Assembly (NCBI GenBank): GCA_965263325.1
Contig: CBDHGY010000002.1
Location: 2,852,001-2,916,000 of the forward strand
DNA: 64,000 nucleotides
Source: CBDHGY01 sp965263325
Lineage (GTDB): Bacteria > Pseudomonadota > Alphaproteobacteria > Caulobacterales > Hyphomonadaceae
Reading direction: 5' to 3'
Shown: positions 41,442 to 50,521 of the stretch, in pieces
Numbering within the stretch: the stretch's first letter is position 1
How the letters are laid out: the number at the start of each line of letters is the position of its first letter
Position numbers and translations under genes: made by a program
Notes under the pieces: generated by a model
Told to the model about the DNA's origin: nothing
The model's input: the letters and a program-made list of their open reading frames with translations, nothing else
The model's database searches: none

Positions 41442-43841
41442 CTAGGCGTTGTTAACCATAGGTGGGTCGGCTTCGACTTGTTGCATCGCCTCCAACGGCA
41501 GGAAGAAGCTTACCGTCGTGCCCTTGCCGAGCTCCGATGTGATCATCATGCGGCCGCCATGCATCTCGGCAAAGGACTTTGTGAGCGCTAGTCCGAGCCC
41601 TGTGCCATTTGTGTTGCGATCCTTCGTATCGCTGACTTGCTCAAACGGTCGTGCCAGGCGCGGAAGGTCTTCAGCCGGAATTCCGACACCGGTATCAATC
41701 ACGGCGACGCGCAGCTCGTCGCGGCGCATTTGCATGTGAACGGTGATCGTGCCGCCAGCATCGGTAAACTTAATCGCGTTCGAGACGAGGTTGAGAACCA
41801 TTTGCCGGATCGCGCGCGGATCCGCTTCGATGTCCGGAATGTTCGGATCATGCTCGAGCTTCATCTCGATGCCTTTGTCTTCAGCGCGGCGCTTGATCAT
41901 GCGCACAGCAGCATCGACGGGGTCGACAGGATCGATTTTCTGCGGGCTGATCGTCATCTTGCCGGCTTCGATCTTCGCCATGTCGAGAATGTCGTTAATC
42001 ATATCGAGCAGGTGCTGCCCCGAAGTCAGAATATCCTGCGCATACCCTTTATAACGTTGATCAGTATGCGGACCATACAATTCGTTCACGAGAATTTCCG
42101 AGAAGCCATTGATCGCGTTTAGAGGCGTTCGAAGCTCGTGGGACATATTCGCTAGGAAAGCGCCCTTGGCATTGGCGGCGTGTTCAGCTTTTGCTTTTTC
42201 TTCCCCGTATTTGCGCGCAAGTTCGCCAGCGCGTCCCTCAGAGCGTTCCAATTGCGCAACCAGTTTCTTCAGCTTCGACTTCTGACGGGTCAGCTGCTCC
42301 TGGCTAAGCATCGTTTCGGTAATATCAACGCCGACTGTGATCAGGCCGCCTTCTGGTGTTGTCCGTTCCACCATCTTCAGCCATTTGCCGTCATGCAGCG
42401 CTGTGAGCTGCGCATTCACATCATCTTCAGCAGGGGTAACGCGTTTGATGGTCGGTGCTTTTGCCATGCTGACCGCATCATATCCCATGCCAGCCCGGAG
42501 AGCGCCCTGGAGATTGAATGTGCGTGCGAACGCAGCATTCCAGTAAAGCAGGCGCTTGCGCTTGTCCCAAATCGCGAAGGGGCCGGAATATCCATCGATG
42601 GCAGAGCGTAGTCGGCGCTCGGCCGCTCTTTGAGAATGCTCTGCCTTCTTCCGTTCGGTCACATTGTTGCAAATGCCGGTAAAGAGAACGGATCCGTCGC
42701 TGCGTTCAGCGCTGCGTCCTTTGAGCTCGACCCAGCGGCGCCCTTGGGAATAAGAGGTTCGGAATTGGACCTGCAATGCGCCGTTCTCTGCGCCCGCCAT
42801 AAAGGCGTCGCGAATATCGTCGCGGTCGCCGGGGTGAATTGCGACAAGAAATTTCTTGAGGTCAACAAACCCTTCGACAGGCGATTCCAGAAGTTTTGAC
42901 ATGTGTGAGGAAACAAAAATAACCTCTGCCCCAGGTTCCCATTCCCAGTAACCTGCGCGTGCGCCGTCCATGACGAGATCGATGATCTTTGTGGTGTCTT
43001 CAGTGGCTTCTTCAGCCTCGCGCATTTGGTCGAATTGCAAACGCATGACGCCAAACAGACCGAACATGGCCAGGGCGGGAGCCGCGATCAGCAGACCAAA
43101 CATCAGCAGGCCGCCAATTTCAGAAACCGATATCATGGATTTAGTGCGCGCTGAACACAGCGACACGCCGCTATTCCCGATCGCAGCACAATGGGATGAC
43201 ACACGCGTAAATCCTGAACCGAAGGCCAAACGCGGTTGACCGCGCTGCGTCGCCTGGATTGCGCCAGCAAGTGTTTCGTCACCAGAGTTTATGAACGACC
43301 GTGCACGGATGGTGTAGCGAAGACCCGGCTCAGCAATCGGGAGCCAGTTTGTGCCTTTGGTGAGTGCAAGCAGATGACCGCCGCGCGGATTTTTCTCAAC
43401 AACGATAATGTCGCCTTCGCGCGTCACGCCAAAATCGGAACCAGCGCTTATGAGATCACTGGCGCGGTCGGCGGCGTATTTCAGGCGCCGATCTTCCGAT
43501 GAAGCTGCATCGCCAAGCGTTATCATCTTATCAATCGAAGGAAACCGGTTGTTGAGGCGGTCAACATTAAGTCCGCTTTGCGCCGCAACTTTTAAGGCGG
43601 CTTGCGCGGCTTTGATTTCTCCATTTACATGCTCGGAAACGGCGAGTGTTTCTCGTTGGATCAGCGCCTTCGCTGCGCGATTATCTGAGCGCCGCTCATC
43701 GATAAACTTGATGCTCAGCGCCAGACCTTCAATGATGAGAAGCAGTACGATCAGCTTGCGGACGGGGTAGCGAGACTTGGAGACCGCATCAATTTGCGCC
43801 TCCGCAGTATCGTGTTCGATAGTGCCGTTTTCTTCGGTCAC
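41442..43841 (-). CDS. PAS-domain sensor histidine kinase (PdhS/DivJ-like)
   Basis: 799 residues from a GTG. Two membrane helices (about 29-46 and 245-270) enclose a periplasmic sensor part of about 200 residues. Two PAS domains follow (about 285-400, and 410-520, the latter with GPFAIWDKRKRLLYWN). The HisKA box MSHELRTPLNAINGFSEI has its phospho-His near residue 568, and the ATPase shows N-box LVSNAIKF, DTGVGIP and GTGLGLAL. The HisKA resembles the PleC/DivJ/PdhS group of alphaproteobacterial cell-cycle kinases. No response regulator is adjacent; pepN lies 99 bases upstream on the same strand. Confidence 0.9.
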   Translation of the reverse strand: MTEENGTIEHDTAEAQIDAVSKSRYPVRKLIVLLLIIEGLALSIKFIDERRSDNRAAKALIQRETLAVSEHVNGEIKAAQAALKVAAQSGLNVDRLNNRFPSIDKMITLGDAASSEDRRLKYAADRASDLISAGSDFGVTREGDIIVVEKNPRGGHLLALTKGTNWLPIAEPGLRYTIRARSFINSGDETLAGAIQATQRGQPRLAFGSGFTRVSSHCAAIGNSGVSLCSARTKSMISVSEIGGLLMFGLLIAAPALAMFGLFGVMRLQFDQMREAEEATEDTTKIIDLVMDGARAGYWEWEPGAEVIFVSSHMSKLLESPVEGFVDLKKFLVAIHPGDRDDIRDAFMAGAENGALQVQFRTSYSQGRRWVELKGRSAERSDGSVLFTGICNNVTERKKAEHSQRAAERRLRSAIDGYSGPFAIWDKRKRLLYWNAAFARTFNLQGALRAGMGYDAVSMAKAPTIKRVTPAEDDVNAQLTALHDGKWLKMVERTTPEGGLITVGVDITETMLSQEQLTRQKSKLKKLVAQLERSEGRAGELARKYGEEKAKAEHAANAKGAFLANMSHELRTPLNAINGFSEILVNELYGPHTDQRYKGYAQDILTSGQHLLDMINDILDMAKIEAGKMTISPQKIDPVDPVDAAVRMIKRRAEDKGIEMKLEHDPNIPDIEADPRAIRQMVLNLVSNAIKFTDAGGTITVHMQMRRDELRVAVIDTGVGIPAEDLPRLARPFEQVSDTKDRNTNGTGLGLALTKSFAEMHGGRMMITSELGKGTTVSFFLPLEAMQQVEADPPMVNNA

Positions 43842-43940
43842 GATTTCCCGCCAAATGTCGCCAGCTCATCGGCGAACCGGCTTATCTCCTCGTTCTGAGC
43901 GGGAATCCTTGCCCAATGGTTAATTGTGTTAACCGCCCGA

Positions 43941-46490
43941 TCAACCTCGCATGCCGAGCGCTCGGGAAAGTATGTCGGCCGTGTTCTTTGACAGGTTTTG
44001 AGACATCAGCGTTTCCATTGCAGATTTGGCCTTACCGCGGGCGATTTTCTCAATTGAGCGCCACTGCTCGAATGTGGTTGCCAGGCGCGCCGCAAGCGCT
44101 GGATTGTTGGCATCAGCTTGCGCAATAGTCTCGGCGAGCACCTGATATCCAGTGCCATCTGGCGCGTGGAACGCTCCGAGGTTCTGGGCGGCAAAGACGC
44201 CGACGACAGCCCGCACCCGATTTGGATTTTTGAGGTCGAAATCGGCGTGAGATAGCAAATTTTCGGCGATTTTCGCGCTTCCGCTGGCGGTTTGGGCTGA
44301 GAACCATTTGTCGAGCACAAGCTGATTATCGGACCATTTTGAATGGAAATCTGACAAAGCCTCCTCGCGTTCAATGGCATTTTCGATGCTGGCGAGCGCG
44401 CGCAAGGCCGCGAGACTCTCGGTCATATTCTCCGCCGATTGATAAATGCCAAGCAGGGCAGAGGCCTTTTTCTGCGCGCCCAGCAAATCGATCGCGGCGC
44501 AGCGCAGCGCTCTTATACCAGCTTGTTCCGCACCCGGATCGAATGGGGTTGGAGAAGGTGTTTGGAGCACATTTGCGGAAAAACTCTCCAATCGATCCGC
44601 CAGCGCTTTTCTCGCGGCTTCACGCACATTTGAGAGCGCCGCCGGATCGGCCGGTGTGTGCTCTAACATGAGTTCCCCTACGCTCGGCAGGCGCGCAAGC
44701 AGGGCGGCATAGGCCGGGTCTGACGTTGCGGCGGCCGTAACCGCAGTTGCCAACGCCTCGATAAGCTCGGGGTCGCTCTCTGCGTTCTTATAGGTTGCCG
44801 CGACGAAGTCTGCTTTCATCAGAGACTGGAAGGTATCCCATTTGTTGAACGGATCATCATCCAGTTGAGCGAGCTTCAGGCGCGTTTCCTTCGAGCGTGC
44901 ATCGAGCAGGCGAATAGGTGCACCGAACTCTCTATTGATCGAAATGTACGGAGCCTCGGTTGCAGGAAAACTCCAGTCCGCGGTTTCGCTGTCCAGAAGG
45001 ATCATCTGCTCATTGAGCTTCGTGCCATCGGCGCCGAAGGCCGCGAGTTTCAGGGGCACGGGCAAGAGGCTGGCATCGTCTTTACCGGGCGTTTGCGTAA
45101 AGCGGGCGGTGTATGTGCCCTTCTCGAATGTCTCATGGAAAGATATTTGCGGCGTGCCTGGCTGACTGTACCAGCGGCGAAAATCACTGAGATCCTTACC
45201 GCTCGCCTCTTCAAAACATGCATAGAAGTCTTCGATTGTAACAGCTTCGCCGTCATGCCGGTCGAAATAAATCGTCATGCCTTCGTAAAATGAAGCGTCC
45301 CCTATCAGGGTCTTCAGCATCCGGATAAGTTCGGAGCCTTTCTCATACACGGTTGCTGTGTAGAGATTATCAATTGCACCATAGGTGGTGGGCCGAACAG
45401 GATGGGCGAGAGGGCCTGCGTCTTCCGGAAATTGCCGGGCACGGAGCCGGATCACATCTTTAATTCGCTGCACAGGTCGCGAGCGCATATCCGCTGAAAA
45501 TTCCTGATCTCGGAAAACGGTCAAACCTTCTTTTAGACAAAGCTGAAACCAATCTCGGCAGGTAATGCGATTACCTGTCCAGTTGTGGAAGTACTCATGT
45601 GCCACGATCGACTCGATGGCTTCAAAGTCGGCATCGGTCGCAGTGTCTTCATCGGCGAGCACATAGGCGGAGTTAAAGACGTTGAGCCCTTTGTTTTCCA
45701 TCGCGCCGAAATTGAAGTCGCGCACCGCAACAATGTTAAACACACCGAGATCATATTCGCGGCCATAGATCTCTTCATCCCATTTCATTGAGCGTTTGAG
45801 GCTGTCCATGGCCCACGCTGCGCGGTCTGCATCGCCCTTATCGACATGAATAGCGAGGCCAATCTCTTCGCCGCTCTTCGTGGTGAAACGATCTCTGTAG
45901 ATGTCATAGTCACCTGCGCAGAGCGCAAAGAGGTAGGCAGGTTTCGGATGCGGATCATCCCAAGCAGCGCTGTGGCGACCATTTTCAAGCTCGCGGGTTT
46001 CACCCGGTGTGCCGTTTGAAAGCAAGATCGGGTAGGCGGCTTTATCTGCCACCATCTCGACTTTGAATTTGCTCATTACGTCCGGGCGGTCCGGATAGAA
46101 TGTAATTCGCCGAAAGCCGACGGCCTCGCACTGCGTGCAAAAGCGCCCGCCTGACATGTACAGGCCCGAAAGCGCGGTATTCTGAGATGGCACGATTTTG
46201 ACTTTGGTTGTTAGCGAGAAAGCGTCTGGGACATCATGCAATGTGAGCGATGTATCGGTGAGTGTGTACCGGCTCTCATCTAATGGTACGCCGTCGATCT
46301 CAACACCGATGAGTTCCACCATTTCCCCGTCCAGCACCATATCGCCGGGCCCAGTGCGCCGGACGGCCATTTCTGTCTCAACTTTGGTATCATCCGGATC
46401 GAGCGCGAATGACAAATCAACACGCGCGATTTCAAACGGATAGGGTGTGTATTCTGACAGTTTGACGGAGACGGGTGTTTCGGTGCGCAT
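43941..46490 (-). CDS. pepN: Aminopeptidase N
   Basis: 849 residues, the E. coli type (870). M1-family zinc metallopeptidase that trims N-terminal residues from peptides in the cytoplasm. GAMENKGLN near residue 255 binds the free N-terminus and HEYFHNWTGNRITCRDWFQL near residue 290 is the HExxH-18-E zinc site, with the second Glu in LKEGLT. GGAG precedes the ATG. The sensor kinase gene follows on the same strand. Confidence 0.96.
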   Translation of the reverse strand: MRTETPVSVKLSEYTPYPFEIARVDLSFALDPDDTKVETEMAVRRTGPGDMVLDGEMVELIGVEIDGVPLDESRYTLTDTSLTLHDVPDAFSLTTKVKIVPSQNTALSGLYMSGGRFCTQCEAVGFRRITFYPDRPDVMSKFKVEMVADKAAYPILLSNGTPGETRELENGRHSAAWDDPHPKPAYLFALCAGDYDIYRDRFTTKSGEEIGLAIHVDKGDADRAAWAMDSLKRSMKWDEEIYGREYDLGVFNIVAVRDFNFGAMENKGLNVFNSAYVLADEDTATDADFEAIESIVAHEYFHNWTGNRITCRDWFQLCLKEGLTVFRDQEFSADMRSRPVQRIKDVIRLRARQFPEDAGPLAHPVRPTTYGAIDNLYTATVYEKGSELIRMLKTLIGDASFYEGMTIYFDRHDGEAVTIEDFYACFEEASGKDLSDFRRWYSQPGTPQISFHETFEKGTYTARFTQTPGKDDASLLPVPLKLAAFGADGTKLNEQMILLDSETADWSFPATEAPYISINREFGAPIRLLDARSKETRLKLAQLDDDPFNKWDTFQSLMKADFVAATYKNAESDPELIEALATAVTAAATSDPAYAALLARLPSVGELMLEHTPADPAALSNVREAARKALADRLESFSANVLQTPSPTPFDPGAEQAGIRALRCAAIDLLGAQKKASALLGIYQSAENMTESLAALRALASIENAIEREEALSDFHSKWSDNQLVLDKWFSAQTASGSAKIAENLLSHADFDLKNPNRVRAVVGVFAAQNLGAFHAPDGTGYQVLAETIAQADANNPALAARLATTFEQWRSIEKIARGKAKSAMETLMSQNLSKNTADILSRALGMRG

Positions 46491-46612
46491 ACGGGATAGC
46501 TCCTTGGCGGGCGATAAGATTTGATTACACGTAGGGACGCTTCGCCGGTTCGTCGAGAGGAATTCTTGAGCTGGTCACACTTAGGTCATTTATTGGCGCC
46601 AAGACAGGCGCG

Positions 46613-46996
46613 ATGACCAAGTATTTTGATCCTGAAGCACGGCACATTCGCCTGCTCGCTTTGCTGGCGACCATTTTTGTGGCGGCCTTGATTGCGTATC
46701 TGTCATTGACCTCCAGCGATGCTGCACCGCGCTTTCAATGGTCAGACAAGGTTCACCATTTCGTTGCCTATACCGCGCTAACAGCGCCGCTGGCAGCCGC
46801 TTTAGGGCGCGGGCGCCTCTTCTGGGCGATTGTTGCTGCAGGCCTCTACGGATTAATGCTGGAGTTTGCGCAAGGCTGGTTGACTGAGAGCCGTGTCCCA
46901 AGCGTGCTTGACGCTGCAGCGAATTGGGCAGGGGCGTGCGCAGGTGTTGCGATCGCAATCGTTTATATGCGTGTGATGCGGATCAGGCGCGCTTAA
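46613..46996 (+). CDS. VanZ-like membrane protein
   Basis: 127 residues with four hydrophobic helices and the VanZ-family pattern DKVHHFVAYTALTAPLAAAL, then a helix with LMLEFAQGWL and ESRVPSVLDAAANWAGACAG. VanZ homologues are widespread small membrane proteins of unclear function, named after low-level teicoplanin resistance. Its stop shares TTAA with the convergent gene. Confidence 0.85.
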   Translation: MTKYFDPEARHIRLLALLATIFVAALIAYLSLTSSDAAPRFQWSDKVHHFVAYTALTAPLAAALGRGRLFWAIVAAGLYGLMLEFAQGWLTESRVPSVLDAAANWAGACAGVAIAIVYMRVMRIRRA

Positions 46997-47574
46997 ACGG
47001 CGCGGGCAATTTCAGCTTCGAGCTCGTCATTTACTTCATAAACATGTCTCAGGATCACTGAGCAACGTTTTGCAAGATTGAGGATTTCGGAAGGGCAATT
47101 TTCTGGTTGCTCACCCACAACGTCGGCAAGATCCTTAATGATACGCACCAGCTCCGGGGCATTCGTGATCATACGAGCCTGATGCTCGATACGATGAGGA
47201 TCGCGGTCGTATTCTGCGCCAGGAACGCGCCATCCGCCCCAGTCCTGCTCATCTGTAAAGATGACGGGATATGTGCCTGGGTAGGGGTGGTTCGGATTGG
47301 CATCTGCACCTGCTAAACGCGCTTTTGCGCGATGGATGCGCCAGTTCTCATAGAGGAAATCATCTTCTTCCTCGATTTTCTCTGATCCGCGCATCGCGGC
47401 TTCTGAGACGAGTTCGGCGGCTTGAAACTCACGTCCGAGTCCGACATCATAAGTCACGCGGAGCGGTTGCTCGACGTCTTTCACCCAGTGCGGAATAACC
47501 TGTTCGACCAGCGCCCAAGTGCCGACGGGTTTCACGAAAACGCGCTGGTTCTTATGAAAAAGAGCCTTTGCCAT
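46993..47574 (-). CDS. Conserved hypothetical protein
   Basis: 193 residues with GGAGTTATCTC before the ATG. It begins with a basic, SH3-like strand series (KNQRVFVKPVGTWALVEQVIPHW) and continues with a Trp/Tyr-rich acidic middle and a helical C-terminus. No catalytic motif or known domain was recognised. Probably cytoplasmic. Confidence 0.75.
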   Translation of the reverse strand: MAKALFHKNQRVFVKPVGTWALVEQVIPHWVKDVEQPLRVTYDVGLGREFQAAELVSEAAMRGSEKIEEEDDFLYENWRIHRAKARLAGADANPNHPYPGTYPVIFTDEQDWGGWRVPGAEYDRDPHRIEHQARMITNAPELVRIIKDLADVVGEQPENCPSEILNLAKRCSVILRHVYEVNDELEAEIARAV

Positions 47575-47689
47575 GAGATAACTCCTGTATTCTCTATGGT
47601 AAATTGCCAGATCGTGTTGAAGATCAGGTTAAACCGGATTGAAGAATTTGATCCGTTCGCCGAGTATCAGGCCAAATCGGGAGGCGCTT

Positions 47690-48649
47690 ATGAGCAAATG
47701 GCAATACACAAAAGGCCTGCATGAGACCGGAAATGGCCTTTATGCGTGGCTCCAACCAGATGGTGGATGGGGGTGGTCAAATGCCGGTCTGATCACTGAT
47801 GGGGAGGCAAGCCTGCTCGTCGATACGCTGTTCGACATGCAATTGACCGAAGACATGCTCTCGGCGATGCGCGATGCTGCTGGAAAAGGCGGGGACGATA
47901 TCAATGTCATTGTTAATACGCACGCCAATGGCGACCACACGCATGGCAATGGGTGCTGCCAAAACGCTGAGATCATCGCGTCTGAAGCCTCCGCCAAGGA
48001 AATGGAAGAGATCAGCCCGGCATTGCTGGCACAGATGAAACAGGCGGGCGCTGCTCTTGGCCCTGCAGGCGCGTATTTCGCCGACATCTTTGCCGACTTT
48101 GATTTTGCTGGCGTGAAAGAGCGCGCGCCAACCAAGACCTTTACCGGCCGTTTGGATTTGAAAGTGGGCGACAAGGCCGTCGAGCTGATCGAGGTCGGTC
48201 CAGCGCATACGGCCGGCGACGTGCTGGTTTACGTGCCGGGTGACAAAACCGTCTTCACCGGGGATATCCTGTTTATAGACGGCACACCGCTAATGTGGGC
48301 TGGCCCGGTGTCTAACTGGACCCGCGCGTGTGATCAGATCTGCGATATGGATGTTGATGTGATTGTACCCGGCCATGGTCCGATTACGGATAAAGCGGGC
48401 GTGCGCCGCGTGGCTGAGTATCTCACTTATATCGATACCGAAGCGCGCAAACGTTACGACGCGGGATTATCGGCGCGCGATGCCGCGCTCGATATCGCGC
48501 TTGGCGATTACGCTAGCTGGGGTGATGCGGAACGGATCGCTGTAAACGTAGATACGCTTTACCGCGAATATTCCGGAGCGGAAGATGTCACCGATGTCGT
48601 GACCCTATTTGAGTTGATGGCTGAATGCCGGGACGCACAGCGGGCTTGA
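47690..48649 (+). CDS. Metallo-beta-lactamase-fold hydrolase
   Basis: 319 residues from the ATG at 47690 with GGGAGG upstream. The zinc site reads THANGDHTHGN near residue 76, so the usual THxHxDH has Asn in place of the second His; downstream HTAGDVLVYVPG, FTGDILF and GHGPI supply further ligands. The overall pattern is that of glyoxalase-II-like/quinoprotein-relay hydrolases acting on thioesters or other esters. The true substrate is unknown. Confidence 0.88.
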   Translation: MSKWQYTKGLHETGNGLYAWLQPDGGWGWSNAGLITDGEASLLVDTLFDMQLTEDMLSAMRDAAGKGGDDINVIVNTHANGDHTHGNGCCQNAEIIASEASAKEMEEISPALLAQMKQAGAALGPAGAYFADIFADFDFAGVKERAPTKTFTGRLDLKVGDKAVELIEVGPAHTAGDVLVYVPGDKTVFTGDILFIDGTPLMWAGPVSNWTRACDQICDMDVDVIVPGHGPITDKAGVRRVAEYLTYIDTEARKRYDAGLSARDAALDIALGDYASWGDAERIAVNVDTLYREYSGAEDVTDVVTLFELMAECRDAQRA

Positions 48650-48703
48650 AGAATCGCCCGAACAGGCCGACGTTCCCTTCATGGTCACGAAAGGATATCG
48701 CCC

Positions 48704-48991
48704 ATGTCCCAGGATCAACTCATTGAACTCAAAGCGCAAATGCTCGCCAATCAATTGTCGACGGCGCAATTTGGACTGCTCGTCACGATGATGCTGGCGG
48801 CGCAAAATGGCAAATCGGCGGCGCTGGACCTGCTCGATGACTGGGATGAGAAAACCCCGGCAACGCTGTCGGAGCTGTTTTCCGATGCGCGAGAAGCCCA
48901 GGCGGCCGCCCGGATAATCGATCAGCAACTTGGCAATTTGCACCACTCGATCCGCAAACAGATCGAGAAAATGCCAGATAAGGCGGCTTGA
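48704..48991 (+). CDS. Small hypothetical protein
   Basis: 95 residues, all predicted helical, with GAAAGGA before the ATG. No cysteines, membrane segment or known motif. The three-site DNA module copy B begins five bases after its stop, so its hairpin could also end this transcript. Confidence 0.65.
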   Translation: MSQDQLIELKAQMLANQLSTAQFGLLVTMMLAAQNGKSAALDLLDDWDEKTPATLSELFSDAREAQAAARIIDQQLGNLHHSIRKQIEKMPDKAA

Positions 48992-48995
48992 GCTG

Positions 48996-49084
48996 TCGGA
49001 TAGATTCGCATTTATCCGACACCTTTGAAAAATAAAGCGACGCCAAAACAAGCAACTAAGAATAAATTCCTAAAATCTATCCGA
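48996..49084 (+). promoter_or_regulatory. Three-site regulatory module, copy B
   Basis: TCGGATA (48996-49002), 10 bases, TATCCGA (49013-49019), 58 bases, TATCCGA (49078-49084), identical in order and spacing to copy A at 6309-6221. The repeat arms extend to TGTCGGATA/TATCCGACA. The two copies also share AAAATAAA-like and AAAATCTATCCGACCG stretches and a TTGCG downstream, so they are homologous over roughly 110 bases. It lies upstream of a 32-codon frame at 49114. Confidence 0.6.
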
Positions 49085-49113
49085 CCGATAATTGCGCCGG
49101 GTTATAAAGCGGC

Positions 49114-49212
49114 ATGTTCGAAAAAACCGATCAAGACCCCGCAACGTTTTCGGAGCGGCGGGCTTTAGCCGCGGTCAGCGGCCACGCGTATGTTGGTAAT
49201 CTGGAGGAGTAA
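49114..49212 (+). CDS. Very small reading frame behind module copy B, doubtful
   Basis: 32 codons from an ATG placed after CGGC, as in copy A, beginning MFEKTDQDPATFSERRALAA. It overlaps the 3' end of the opposite gene at 49165. No similarity to the copy A product was noticed, so it may be untranslated or a truncated gene. Confidence 0.2.
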   Translation: MFEKTDQDPATFSERRALAAVSGHAYVGNLEE

Positions 49213-49722
49213 GTCGCCGAGTGTCTGATCCGGAAGGGGTTTCCAGGGTTCGCCGAATTTTATCAGAGCGCTGCCCAGCAAGGCCGCCCCGCCACCCAGG
49301 ACATAATTCACGGCCCCATGCCCATTCTGGAACGAGCCATAAATGAAATACAAACCACCGAGCAGCAACGCCAAACCGGTAATGACCATCATCCATCCAC
49401 CAATCGCTCCGCCCTTGCCGCGTCGAACAGAGGCAGAAGACCCGGTTCGATTGAGGTGTGCGACGGTATCATGGGCCAGTGCCAGAAACTGCTTACGGTT
49501 TTGCCCCGCAAACGTGTCATTGCATTGCAGGGTGTGAGTTTTATCAGCCACAGCAAGTTTCAGAACGGTCACCCATTGGCGGCCTGCAACAGCTTGCTCG
49601 AACATTACTTCGGTGATGTCCGATAGCGCAATGCGCTCGCCCTCGCGGGAAAGCGCTGTGTCATCAAGCGTCCATGTTTCGGCAGCGCGGATCTTACCGC
49701 GTTTGAATGTGTACGCGCTCAT
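49165..49722 (-). CDS. PH-like/two-helix membrane protein, unknown
   Basis: 185 residues with AAAGGAG before the ATG. The first 80 residues are beta-rich (REGERIALSDITEVMFEQ, WVTVLKLAVADKTHTLQC) and look like a PH-type domain found in small bacterial membrane proteins; two hydrophobic helices follow at about 108-130 and 140-155. Function unknown. The deleted gene transfer agent locus begins about 95 bases upstream on the other strand. Confidence 0.7.
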   Translation of the reverse strand: MSAYTFKRGKIRAAETWTLDDTALSREGERIALSDITEVMFEQAVAGRQWVTVLKLAVADKTHTLQCNDTFAGQNRKQFLALAHDTVAHLNRTGSSASVRRGKGGAIGGWMMVITGLALLLGGLYFIYGSFQNGHGAVNYVLGGGAALLGSALIKFGEPWKPLPDQTLGDLLLQITNIRVAADRG

Positions 49723-49816
49723 AGGTGTCTCCTTTGATGACGTCTAATCCTAACAAGCTGGTCCAGCGCAAACAATCATTTAGCGCCGTAAAGCTCTGCA
49801 ATTTCAGGAGATTGTC

Positions 49817-50521
49817 ATGAAACTAACCTTCGCTCGCAATTCCTTATTTGGAACTCGCGAGCGCAAATCCATGCCACCATCGCTTGTGGCGCTCGCGCAA
49901 TTGGGCTTGCTGAGATGGGGTGGGCAAGATCCTGCCGCGTTAACGCGCGGTGGGTATTGGCGCAACGCCGTGGCTTACCGATGTGTCAGACTGATTGCAG
50001 AAAGCGCAGCATCGATTCCACTGAAAACGGCCTCGCCCGAACTTGCCAAACTCATCGCACGGCCAAGCCCGGATGATTCCGCAGTTCAGTTTCTCGAGCG
50101 CCTGTATGCAGTGTTGCAACTCACTAGGAATGCGTATGCCGAGCAAATCATCTTCGAGGATAACAATGCGCCGTGTGCCATGTTCGTTCTGCGCGCTCAG
50201 CGGATGAAGGCGATCACTGATTCGCACGGCTGGTTCAGCGTGTGGGAATACCGTGTAGGCAATCGGGCGCGCCAAATTCCGCGAGAAGATGTCCTCCATC
50301 TGAAGCTCTACAATCCGGAAGATGATATCTATGGGCTCTCGCCTTTAAGCGAAGTCTCGTATCGCAAGGCAGGGTTCACGGCCGAGTTTGTCTCTTTGAA
50401 GGCAGATCTTGAGCGCCCGGTTGGCCGGGTACGCTCCGGCGACGTCCGAGGCGCGCAGCGCAGATGGCGACATTGGTTTCGTGAACGACAGGGCCATCCC
50501 TGTTGTGCTTTCAGAAGGTAG
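49817..50521 (+). pseudogene. Truncated GTA/HK97 portal gene fused to a frameshifted gp15 fragment
   Basis: Residues 1 to about 180 match the N-terminal half of HK97-type portal proteins of alphaproteobacterial gene transfer agents: RGGYWRNAVAYRCVRLIAESAASIPL, LIARPSPDD, and LHLKLYNPEDDIYGLSPL, where the family continues for another 200 residues. After YGLSPL the similarity stops at about 50350. A short stretch (FVSLKADLER) then reads like the gp15 region just before its DYxP motif, and from about 50414 the frame shifts and the last 35 codons are nonsense. AGGAG precedes the ATG, so the head may still be translated. Confidence 0.75.

Noticed and set aside
48605..49051. 148-codon minus-strand frame
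   Set aside because: It spans the small plus-strand gene at 48704 and module copy B, has no family features, and its upstream part would lie in the repeat module.
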